64,000 nt of DNA, taken from NCBI GenBank assembly GCA_031552535.1, contig JAVBMJ010000024.1, forward strand, positions 12,286 to 76,285. The letters run 5' to 3'. The notes beneath the pieces were generated by a model. It did no database searches. It was not told the origin of the DNA and worked only from the letters and a program-made list of their open reading frames with translations. The position numbers were made by a program, and so were the translations under genes. The DNA comes from JAVBMJ01 sp031552535 (GTDB taxonomy: Bacteria; Bacteroidota; Bacteroidia; Bacteroidales; Rikenellaceae). Below are positions 8,832 to 15,508 of this stretch, one piece after another (within the stretch, counting starts at the first letter, position 1; every line of letters starts with the position of its first letter).

Positions 8832-8839
8832 CTCCGGCT
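8795..8839. repeat. Hairpin at the head of cassette 2
   Basis: A 12-bp perfect inverted repeat, AGCCGGAGATGA and its complement, with a 21-nt spacer. An identical unit sits at the head of cassette 1 (9767-9811), but none occurs at the corresponding position in the full-length gene. It marks the junction where homology to the full-length gene starts, so it could be a recombination or transcription-stop element. Confidence 0.75.
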
Positions 8840-8861
8840 ACAGGTTCTTTGGGACTATATA

Positions 8862-9431
8862 TTACTGTAAATCACGTCCCCTAACGGCATGGGTAAAAAC
8901 ATTAAAATTTAGGGATTTACCCTCTGTAGTGACATTAAAAATTATATTTTGTTTGATTTGCCGCTCTATATTGTAATACTTCTCCGGAGGTATATGCACA
9001 AATCCGCTACGCGCAGGATTGAAAATAAACTCGACCTCCATCACTTTTCCTGTATCAGAATTTATATACAAAGTAATACCCAGAATATCTGTTCCAACTG
9101 AATTTTTCTCAGTTGCGTTCAGAGCGGAACCAACAATATTAGTAACAGACAAGCCTATGCGTGGTTCATACACTACCCGGTCAGGCAGGTTGTTGAATGG
9201 TTTGTTGTAAGTTATAGTGCCCCCACTTTTGCGGGTCTGTGTAGCATTGGTAAGAGCATTATTCGAATTATATAATCTGACAGCTCCAACCCCTTTGTAG
9301 TTCTCGCACTCATAAACAAACCCATTGCCTATTATATTTTGTCCAAAAGAGTAATAATTTTGTCCATAACTCCTATTTGAAAAATAAAATAATAGGAGTA
9401 TCAAGAATAATACAGATCTTTTACTGACCAT
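8862..9431 (-). CDS. Small secreted partner protein, copy 2 of 3
   Basis: Function unknown. 189 residues; signal peptide MVSKRSVLFLILLLFYFSNRSYGQ, then NYYSFGQNIIGNGFVYEC. It is the most divergent of the three paralogues (C-terminus GFVHIPPEKYYNIERQIKQ), following cassette 1 by 12 bp. The ATG at 9431 is preferred over a TTG six bases upstream. Conserved Cys and aromatic positions in the N-terminal half (GFVYEC) and a conserved INSDTGKVMEV motif in the middle suggest a single folded domain. Base composition is AT-rich like the neighbouring cassettes. Pairing with a C-terminal variant suggests specificity-matched partners (inference). Confidence 0.75.
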   Translation of the reverse strand: MVSKRSVLFLILLLFYFSNRSYGQNYYSFGQNIIGNGFVYECENYKGVGAVRLYNSNNALTNATQTRKSGGTITYNKPFNNLPDRVVYEPRIGLSVTNIVGSALNATEKNSVGTDILGITLYINSDTGKVMEVEFIFNPARSGFVHIPPEKYYNIERQIKQNIIFNVTTEGKSLNFNVFTHAVRGRDLQ

Positions 9432-9443
9432 ATCCAACTTATT

Positions 9444-9803
9444 TTAACAGTTTATTGCCAATGTTTGTAAATTGCCAAGATTCATAGATGTACTCCGGTG
9501 AGAATTAAAAGTATACCTACTGTCTATGCCTGAAATTTTTTGCCCTATATCGCTAAATAACCTTGAATAGGCCGGTGCATTTGCTCCACTTCCTACCTTC
9601 CCTTTGGAGTCTAACATAATGGTTAATACAAGGGCGTCCGCGCTTAATCCCGGTCTGTTAAGTTCATTGAACCGCCGGTTATATTCTTCGGCATCCGGCG
9701 CTGTATTGAGGTGGTACATCATCTTTGCTATCTGCGCTTCGACTTCGAGGTTGGCCGAAGCGCCATAGCCGGAGATGAGGCAAACATCAAAGTCGCTCAT
9801 CAT
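9444..9803 (-). CDS. Detached C-terminal cassette 1 of the metallopeptidase-like lipoprotein
   Basis: 119 codons; homologous from ASANLEVEAQIAKMM to the terminal ...LAINC with the tail of the full-length protein and with cassette 2, but with its own central sequence (PDAEEYNRRFNELN...). It lacks any signal peptide or HExxH, so it is unlikely to act alone. The hairpin at 9767-9811 encodes the putative first residues. It lies between partner copy 1 (ends 9835) and partner copy 2. It could be a stored 3' end for gene conversion, or a small protein in its own right if translated from its ATG. Confidence 0.65.
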   Translation of the reverse strand: MMSDFDVCLISGYGASANLEVEAQIAKMMYHLNTAPDAEEYNRRFNELNRPGLSADALVLTIMLDSKGKVGSGANAPAYSRLFSDIGQKISGIDSRYTFNSHRSTSMNLGNLQTLAINC

Positions 9804-9811
9804 CTCCGGCT
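9767..9811. repeat. Hairpin at the head of cassette 1
   Basis: The same 12-bp inverted repeat and spacer as at 8795-8839. The identical block extends on both sides (about 9755-9820), so the unit is duplicated together with the cassette boundary. Confidence 0.75.
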
Positions 9812-9834
9812 ACAGGTTCTCAGAAAACTCAATA

Positions 9835-10386
9835 TCATTCCAAGTCCTTGCCTCTGACAGGCATTGTATACATATTGAAATTCAGTGTTTTCCCTTCCGC
9901 AGTGACAATAAATGACATTCGTTGTTTGATCTTCTGCTCGATGGCAAAATATTTTTCTGGCGCGATATGTACAAAACCATTTTTAGAAGGGTTAAATAAA
10001 AATTTTACTTCCATAACTTTCCCGGTATCTGAGTTTATATACATAATTACACCCATAAAATCAGGTCTAACTATATCTTTGTCATATGCACTTAATGTAG
10101 AATTGAATATGTTAACAAGTGTAATATATATATATGGCTCGTGTTGTACTTTCCGCGGTCGTGCATTCAAAGGCACATTATATACAATTGGACTGCCGTT
10201 TTTTCTGGTCTGTTCTGCATCGGTCAAAACGTTATTTGCATTGTATATCTCCATATTTAGTTTTTCCCTGCATTTGTAGACAAATCCATTCCCAACAATA
10301 TCCTGGCCTGAGGTGTAATAATTCTGGCCTTGAACGCCAAGTATTGTTAAAAATAAGCAAATAATTACGAATACGTGTTTTTTCAT
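9835..10386 (-). CDS. Small secreted partner protein, copy 1 of 3
   Basis: Function unknown. 183 residues with signal peptide MKKHVFVIICLFLTILGVQG, then NYYTSGQDIVGNGFVYKC. The ATG at 10386 is 2 bp after the stop of the full-length metallopeptidase-like gene (10389), so the two are almost certainly co-expressed. The 3' 125 bp are nearly identical to those of copy 3 (7912-8469), while the central halves differ, the same mosaic pattern as in the C-terminal cassettes. The predicted location is the periplasm or outside. A role as cognate inhibitor or immunity protein is inferred only from pairing. Confidence 0.78.
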   Translation of the reverse strand: MKKHVFVIICLFLTILGVQGQNYYTSGQDIVGNGFVYKCREKLNMEIYNANNVLTDAEQTRKNGSPIVYNVPLNARPRKVQHEPYIYITLVNIFNSTLSAYDKDIVRPDFMGVIMYINSDTGKVMEVKFLFNPSKNGFVHIAPEKYFAIEQKIKQRMSFIVTAEGKTLNFNMYTMPVRGKDLE

Positions 10387-10388
10387 GG

Positions 10389-11798
10389 TTAACAATTTAT
10401 GGATAATGTACGTATGTTGCTTATATTCTGATTCATTGACCGATGTGTATTAAAAATGTACCTGCTATCTTCGGCAACAATGTTATGTGCCAAATCTTCA
10501 TATAATGCAATGAACTCACTCGAACTACGGCCTGGTACGATAGTCCCTTTTGAGGTTAATCCCATTGCAAGATCTAAAGCTTTGCTCCCCATCCCTCCAT
10601 CATTCAATTCCTCATATCTACGGCTGAATTCGTCTATGGAGGGCGCTGTATTGAGATGGTACATCATCTTTGCGATCTGCGCCTCGACTTCGAGGTTGGC
10701 CGAAGCGGCGTTGAACGAAGCTGTGGTTTCGTGGTAGGCCTGGTAGGCGTGGAACAACTCGTGCATCAACGTCTGGTCTTCATCCAACGAATTGATCACG
10801 ATCCCGGTGCCCGTAAAATTAGCTGAGCCGTTGGGGTCGTAGGTTATGGCGAACGTTCCCGAGCCGGTCAGCGCATTGAGCCCGTTGTAGAGCGCCCCGC
10901 CCATGCAGTCGATCATGATATGGAGTATCATATTTTCGACTTTCTCCCACTGCTGGGCCGTCATCGACGAATTACGCAACAACCGCGACGCGTTTGGCGC
11001 CACCGTTTGGCCCGTGCCTGCGCCCGGATTTCCACCTCCGCCTTCGCCTCCTTCTCCGTCTCCGGTTCCGCCATCGCCCCCGAATCCTCCATCGCCTCCG
11101 TCACCCGATCCTCCGCCACCTCCGCCTCCGCCTCCGTCGCCTATAAAATCATATCCGCACAAATCGCAAACGCCGGAATAATACACTCCGGTATATTGTA
11201 ATTCCAAGACATCATACCATGTATTACCGCAACATGGACACACCAAGATCGGGTTTACGTGCCACACAATAATGGTCTCTATGTCGTATCTGGTTGCGGG
11301 CGCTCCCCATGCGCCGTCACTGATCGTGCGTGTCCCCTCAAGGCTTCCGCCGGGAGAGAAAACCTCGACAAGTCCGCTGAATGAACCGTACTCATACCCC
11401 CTCAGGCTGTCGGCCCCTTCGGGGATAGTCAGCCGCAACAACCTTGCCGACTTTACCTTATGGGTAAACCCTTCGTAAATAAAAACCACCCGGTAGCGCA
11501 CGCTGTCGCCGCCGGCTCCGGCCATGGGCACCGTCATCACACGGTTGATATCGGCATTGTACCCCAGCACGGCGTCTTGCCACTTCAACTCTGCGCCGGA
11601 GAGTCCCGCGCTTTCAATGAACACACTGCCAGCGACCTCCGCATCATAAAACGCTCCGGCTCCGTCGGTTATGCCCTTCATCAACTCCCGCCAATCCATC
11701 TGGAAACGTTTGCCTGGCACTTCCCCGTAATCGGCGGCGCGTTCGCATCCGGCAAAAACGCCGGAAACCATAATGAACAAAGATAAAAATTTTCTCAT
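10389..11798 (-). CDS. Lipoprotein with zinc ribbon, Gly-rich linker and HExxH metallopeptidase-like domain
   Basis: 469 residues. The signal ends in a lipobox VFAGC (Cys18). Residues 40-170 form an N-terminal domain of unknown type. CPCC (187-190) and CDLC (211-214) resemble a zinc ribbon. A Gly/Asp linker spans 220-262. The C-terminal domain holds LMHELFHAYQ (HExxH at 346-350) and Glu370/Glu372 in ANLEVEAQIA as likely third ligand, a zincin-like arrangement. From about residue 365 the DNA becomes AT-rich and is repeated in two downstream cassettes. Probably a surface-exposed or periplasmic peptidase or toxin-like effector with a variable tail. The substrate is unknown and the enzyme activity is inferred from the motif only. 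Confidence 0.75.
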   Translation of the reverse strand: MRKFLSLFIMVSGVFAGCERAADYGEVPGKRFQMDWRELMKGITDGAGAFYDAEVAGSVFIESAGLSGAELKWQDAVLGYNADINRVMTVPMAGAGGDSVRYRVVFIYEGFTHKVKSARLLRLTIPEGADSLRGYEYGSFSGLVEVFSPGGSLEGTRTISDGAWGAPATRYDIETIIVWHVNPILVCPCCGNTWYDVLELQYTGVYYSGVCDLCGYDFIGDGGGGGGGGGSGDGGDGGFGGDGGTGDGEGGEGGGGNPGAGTGQTVAPNASRLLRNSSMTAQQWEKVENMILHIMIDCMGGALYNGLNALTGSGTFAITYDPNGSANFTGTGIVINSLDEDQTLMHELFHAYQAYHETTASFNAASANLEVEAQIAKMMYHLNTAPSIDEFSRRYEELNDGGMGSKALDLAMGLTSKGTIVPGRSSSEFIALYEDLAHNIVAEDSRYIFNTHRSMNQNISNIRTLSINC

Positions 11799-11934
11799 AA
11801 ATAATAAATTAATGCAACATGGTGATTATCTGTGATGTGCATGCAAAAATCGCGCCATGCCAAGTCTCAAATACTTGAAAATAAGAAAATTAATTGCAAT
11901 GTGAATTACATGCTGAAAATTGGACCGACTCTTG

Positions 11935-11942
11935 TACCTTTG
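11935..11942 (+). promoter_or_regulatory. Probable -7 box upstream of the LTA-synthase-like gene
   Basis: TACCTTTG matches TAnnTTTG and lies immediately before ATG 11946. Initiation just downstream would favour translation from ATG 11946 (if transcription starts early) or from ATG 11961, and would exclude the earlier in-frame ATG codons. Confidence 0.5.
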
Positions 11943-11945
11943 CGG

Positions 11946-13883
11946 ATGAAAAAACGCACGATGAAATACGCCGGAGATTTTGTCACTTTTTTGAAACGCA
12001 TATTGCTGCTATATGCGGTATTCATGCTGTGCCGCATACTGTTCTATGTCTTTAACGCAACGCTGATAGGGCCCCTGGACCCGCATGCCTTGCCGCGGAT
12101 GGTGATCGGGGCGCTGGTATTCGACTCGGTGTCGATATTCTACCTCAACATACCGTTCCTGGTGGCGTCGCTCGTGCCATTCAGGTTCCGTTCGCGGGAT
12201 GGTTATCAACGGTTCCTGCTGTGGCTCTTCGTAGTGGTCAACTCGCTGGCTATGATGCTCGCCGTGGCCGATATATTTTACTACCCGTTCAAGCTGGCCC
12301 GTATCACGCTCGAAGAGTTCCACTTCGCGGGTTACGGTAATTTCGGGTCGTTGATGGCCGGATTCCTGGCCGAGTACTGGTACGGCGTGGCGATATGGGC
12401 CGCGTTGTGCTGGCTGCTGTGGCGTGGGTTCCGCGCCATACGTTACCGCGCCACACAGATACGCAGCAACTGGATCTACTACACCTCCCAAACAGGACTG
12501 CTCGCGGGGTCGGTCGCCCTGGCGATAATATTGATACGCGGCGGGGTTTCGGCGGCGGCGTTCCCGATCAATGTCAACGATGTCACGATGTACGCTCCTG
12601 CCGACAAGGCGTCGCTGGTGCTGAGCAACCCCTTTGCGCTGATACGCACTGCCAAAGTCAAACTCAGGGTGCCGGAATATTTCCCGCAGGAAGTGGCCGG
12701 CTCGCTCTTCTCGCCCGAACATCCCGCACCGGGACCGTCGCGATACGACGTCGGGGAGAGGCCCAACATCGTACTTATAATCCTGGAGAGTTTCGGCACG
12801 GCGCATATCAAGTCGCTTTCCGACCGTTTTCCGGCCGACGCCCCGTCGCTGACACCATTCCTCGACTCGCTTATCGGGCAGGGATTGATTTTCCGTAACG
12901 CTTACGACAACGGGAAACGTTCGCTCGACGCCCTGCCTTCGATCTGGGCTTCGATACCCTCGCTCGAAGAGCAGTTCCTGACGATGCCCCAGTCGGTGGG
13001 CCGGTTCGAGGCACTACCTTCGATCCTCGATTCGATGGGCTACTCCACGGCATTCCTCCACGGGGCGGTGCGCGAGAGCATGAGTTTCGTATCGTTCGGC
13101 AAAGCGGTGGGGGTCGGGCACTTCGTCTCGCGCGAGGACTATGAGTCGGAGCATGGCACGGGTGATTTCGACGGCAAATGGGGTATCTGGGACCACAAAT
13201 TCCTGCCTTTTGCCGCGGGCAGGCTCAACACATTGGCACAGCCTTTCTTCGCTACATTCTTCACCCTCTCGTCGCACCATCCGTTCCGCCTGCCGCCGGG
13301 GTTCAGCGGGCGTTATCCTGAGGGCACACAGGAGATACACCGCATGATAGCCTACAGCGACGATGCCCTTAGGGTGATGTTCGGGCAGATGTCGCACGAG
13401 GAATGGTTTGCCAACACGCTGTTTATCATCACCGCCGACCACACATCGGGGGCCGACAACGAGAAGTATCTCCATTTCCCGTATAACCATAACGTGCCGA
13501 TACTGTTTTACCACCCGGGCGGAGCGTTGCGTGGCGAGGATTTTGCGTTAGCCCGCCATATAGACATAATGCCCACTGTGCTTGGGCTGTTGCGTTACGG
13601 GAAACCATACTTCGCTTTTGGACGCGACCTGCTCGGTGGCGAAAAGAGGGACTATATGGTAAGTTACACCGAGGGAGGTTATAAGATAGTAAAAGACAGC
13701 CTGCTTTACCTCTTCGACGGGCGCGAAGTGACAGGCATCTACGACTATCGCAACGATCCCACGGATAAAACGAATCTTCTGGACACTATGCCGCCGGCCG
13801 ATAGCGTGCTCGACCGGCCTAAGGCGTTCATACAGCAATACTACACAAGGCTCCGCGACCGCAACTACCGCGCGGCAGAATAG
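11946..13883 (+). CDS. LTA-synthase-like phosphoglycerol/phosphoethanolamine transferase (sulfatase fold)
   Basis: An inner-membrane protein with about five N-terminal transmembrane helices and a C-terminal periplasmic alkaline phosphatase/sulfatase-fold domain. Motifs seen: NIVLIILESFG (metal ligand Glu), NGKRSLDALPSI with the likely nucleophile Ser/Thr position, SSHHPF, and TADHTSG with the Asp-His metal pair. Gram-negative family members transfer phosphoglycerol or phosphoethanolamine to envelope glycans or lipids; the acceptor is unknown here. The start at 11946 (645 aa) is preferred over an in-frame Met at 11832 because a -7 box lies at 11935-11942; Met at 11961 is an alternative. An MscS-like gene follows on the same strand. 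Confidence 0.88.
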   Translation: MKKRTMKYAGDFVTFLKRILLLYAVFMLCRILFYVFNATLIGPLDPHALPRMVIGALVFDSVSIFYLNIPFLVASLVPFRFRSRDGYQRFLLWLFVVVNSLAMMLAVADIFYYPFKLARITLEEFHFAGYGNFGSLMAGFLAEYWYGVAIWAALCWLLWRGFRAIRYRATQIRSNWIYYTSQTGLLAGSVALAIILIRGGVSAAAFPINVNDVTMYAPADKASLVLSNPFALIRTAKVKLRVPEYFPQEVAGSLFSPEHPAPGPSRYDVGERPNIVLIILESFGTAHIKSLSDRFPADAPSLTPFLDSLIGQGLIFRNAYDNGKRSLDALPSIWASIPSLEEQFLTMPQSVGRFEALPSILDSMGYSTAFLHGAVRESMSFVSFGKAVGVGHFVSREDYESEHGTGDFDGKWGIWDHKFLPFAAGRLNTLAQPFFATFFTLSSHHPFRLPPGFSGRYPEGTQEIHRMIAYSDDALRVMFGQMSHEEWFANTLFIITADHTSGADNEKYLHFPYNHNVPILFYHPGGALRGEDFALARHIDIMPTVLGLLRYGKPYFAFGRDLLGGEKRDYMVSYTEGGYKIVKDSLLYLFDGREVTGIYDYRNDPTDKTNLLDTMPPADSVLDRPKAFIQQYYTRLRDRNYRAAE

Positions 13884-13976
13884 CCGGGTCGGGATACCGC
13901 TGCTGCTGACAGGTGTTGCGGGAACGCGCCGGAGTCACGAAATATAGACGAATTATAACCATTACGCATAAACGCT

Positions 13977-15281
13977 ATGAAAACGATAGGGGAAGACATC
14001 GTAAAATGGGTGCATAGACTGCTCCTCGACATGGGAGTCCATTCATCGGCCGCCGACTGGCTCGACCGTACGATTATCGTCGCGACAATAGTCGTGCTGG
14101 CCCTGCTTGCGGGATTTATACTCAACTATGCCCTGGTGGGGGCGATCCAGCGTATTGTGAAGCATACTAAAGCCAAATGGGACGACCTGCTGTTCGAGTC
14201 GAAACTGCTGCGCAAACTTTTCTCGGTGGTGCCGGCATTTATGGTTTATGTTCTGTTGCCCCTGGCATTCGCCCACGATTCGTGGTGGTTGCATTTTCTG
14301 CGTAAGGGGTGCGTGCTGGTCATTGTGTGGCTCGTACTGATGTTCCTGAACACATTCATCAAAAACGCATTCAACTTCATCGAAAGCAAAGAGGAGTACC
14401 GCGACCGTCCTATGCGGGGGCTCAGCCAGATATTGCAGATAACGCTCTTTTTCATCGGATGCGTGGTTATAATCAGCATAATCATAGAGAAATCACCCTG
14501 GAATATCTTCGCAGGGGTGGGGGCGTCGGCTGCGGTGCTGATGTTGATATTCAAGGACAGCATACTGGGGTTTGTGTCGGGAGTGCAGTTGTCGGCCAAC
14601 AACATGCTGCGTCCCGGCGACTGGATCAGCATGCCCAAATACGGAGCCGACGGCACAGTGATCGAGGTGACGCTCAACACGGTCAAGGTGCGCAACTTCG
14701 ACAACACGATCACGATGATACCTCCCTATGCGCTGACCAGCGACTCGTTCCAGAACTGGCGGGGTATGGAGGAGTCGCCCGGGCGTCGCGTGAAGCGCTC
14801 GATAAACATCGATATGAACAGCGTGAAGTTCTGCAACAGCGAGATGCTCGATAAATACAAGACCATCGGCATCCTGAAGGCGTATATCGAAGAGACGCAA
14901 CGCAATGTGGAGGCTATGAACGCACAATTGGGCATCGACGATCCGTTCTCGGTCAACAGCCTGCGGCAGACCAATATAGGGGTGTTCCGCCGGTATCTCG
15001 ATTTTTACCTGCAGAACCTGCCCACGGTCAACCACAACATGACGTGTATGGTGCGTCAGTTGCAGCCCACAGAGAACGGCATCCCCATCGAATTGTATTT
15101 TTTTTCGGCCATCAAGGAGTGGGTGGGTTACGAAAGGGTACAGGCCGATGTTTTCGACCACCTGCTGGGGATCATTCCTTTCTTCGGGCTCAATGTCTTC
15201 CAGAATCCGTCGGGCGCCGATTTCAGGCGTATAAGTTCTCCTGCAGCCGGTGCCGCAGCAGCAAATTGTCAGGGGAAGTAG
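13977..15281 (+). CDS. MscS-family mechanosensitive channel (YbdG-like)
   Basis: An inner-membrane channel that releases solutes on hypo-osmotic shock. Several hydrophobic segments are visible (about 30-52, 80-98, 108-126, 150-172) before the pore helix and beta domain. The segment AGVGASAAVLMLIFKDSILGFVSGVQLSANNMLRPGDWI (in parts) is the conserved TM3/beta signature of MscS proteins. The length of 434 aa and the long tail following the beta domain match the larger YbdG/MscM-like subgroup more than the 286-aa MscS. It lies 93 bp after the sulfatase-fold gene. No reason for co-regulation is visible beyond orientation. Confidence 0.92.
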   Translation: MKTIGEDIVKWVHRLLLDMGVHSSAADWLDRTIIVATIVVLALLAGFILNYALVGAIQRIVKHTKAKWDDLLFESKLLRKLFSVVPAFMVYVLLPLAFAHDSWWLHFLRKGCVLVIVWLVLMFLNTFIKNAFNFIESKEEYRDRPMRGLSQILQITLFFIGCVVIISIIIEKSPWNIFAGVGASAAVLMLIFKDSILGFVSGVQLSANNMLRPGDWISMPKYGADGTVIEVTLNTVKVRNFDNTITMIPPYALTSDSFQNWRGMEESPGRRVKRSINIDMNSVKFCNSEMLDKYKTIGILKAYIEETQRNVEAMNAQLGIDDPFSVNSLRQTNIGVFRRYLDFYLQNLPTVNHNMTCMVRQLQPTENGIPIELYFFSAIKEWVGYERVQADVFDHLLGIIPFFGLNVFQNPSGADFRRISSPAAGAAAANCQGK

Positions 15282-15296
15282 CCCTGCCAGGGTTGT

Positions 15297-15333
15297 TAGG
15301 GCGTGTCAACACACTTTATGTTAACACGCTCTA
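15297..15333 (+). terminator. Hairpin after the MscS-like gene
   Basis: Arms GCGTGTCAACA and TGTTAACACGC pair across a short spacer 16 bp after the stop codon. There is no strong T-tract, so this is a weak terminator candidate. Confidence 0.45.
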
Positions 15334-15405
15334 AACGACGGAAGTTTGTTAACGCCTTGCTTTAGAGCCTGTTTGAAAAAACTGTTTCTAAATATTCATA
15401 GTAAA

Positions 15406-15484
15406 ATGCACGGCCTACCAAAATGAGATGTGCCCCCAAAGTATCGGACTTTTGGGGCACAGCTCAGGTTGGTAGGCCGTGCAT
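15406..15484. repeat. 79-nt imperfect palindrome with very long stem
   Basis: Outer arms ATGCACGGCCTACCAA and complement, followed inward by TGAG/CTCA and TGTGCCCC/GGGGCACA, enclose a small loop. The predicted hairpin would have about 30 paired bases. It lies between convergent genes (15281 and 15509). Bidirectional termination is the simplest role; a REP- or MITE-like origin is possible. Confidence 0.8.
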
Positions 15485-15508
15485 TGCTGCGCGGTTTGGC
15501 AATATCCG

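Noticed and set aside
8472..9803. A CRISPR-like array from repeated blocks at 8.7, 9.7 and 10.6 kb
   Set aside because: The repeats are about 60-120 bp, spaced about 960 bp and lie in coding frames of homologous tails; no short regular spacer pattern and no cas genes.
10903..11181. Plus-strand Pro/Ser-rich frame
   Set aside because: It is the complement of the Gly-rich linker codons of the metallopeptidase-like protein, a composition artefact.
11832..11945. N-terminal extension of the LTA-synthase-like protein
   Set aside because: The promoter-like box TACCTTTG at 11935-11942 lies inside the extension, and the family begins near 11946-11961.
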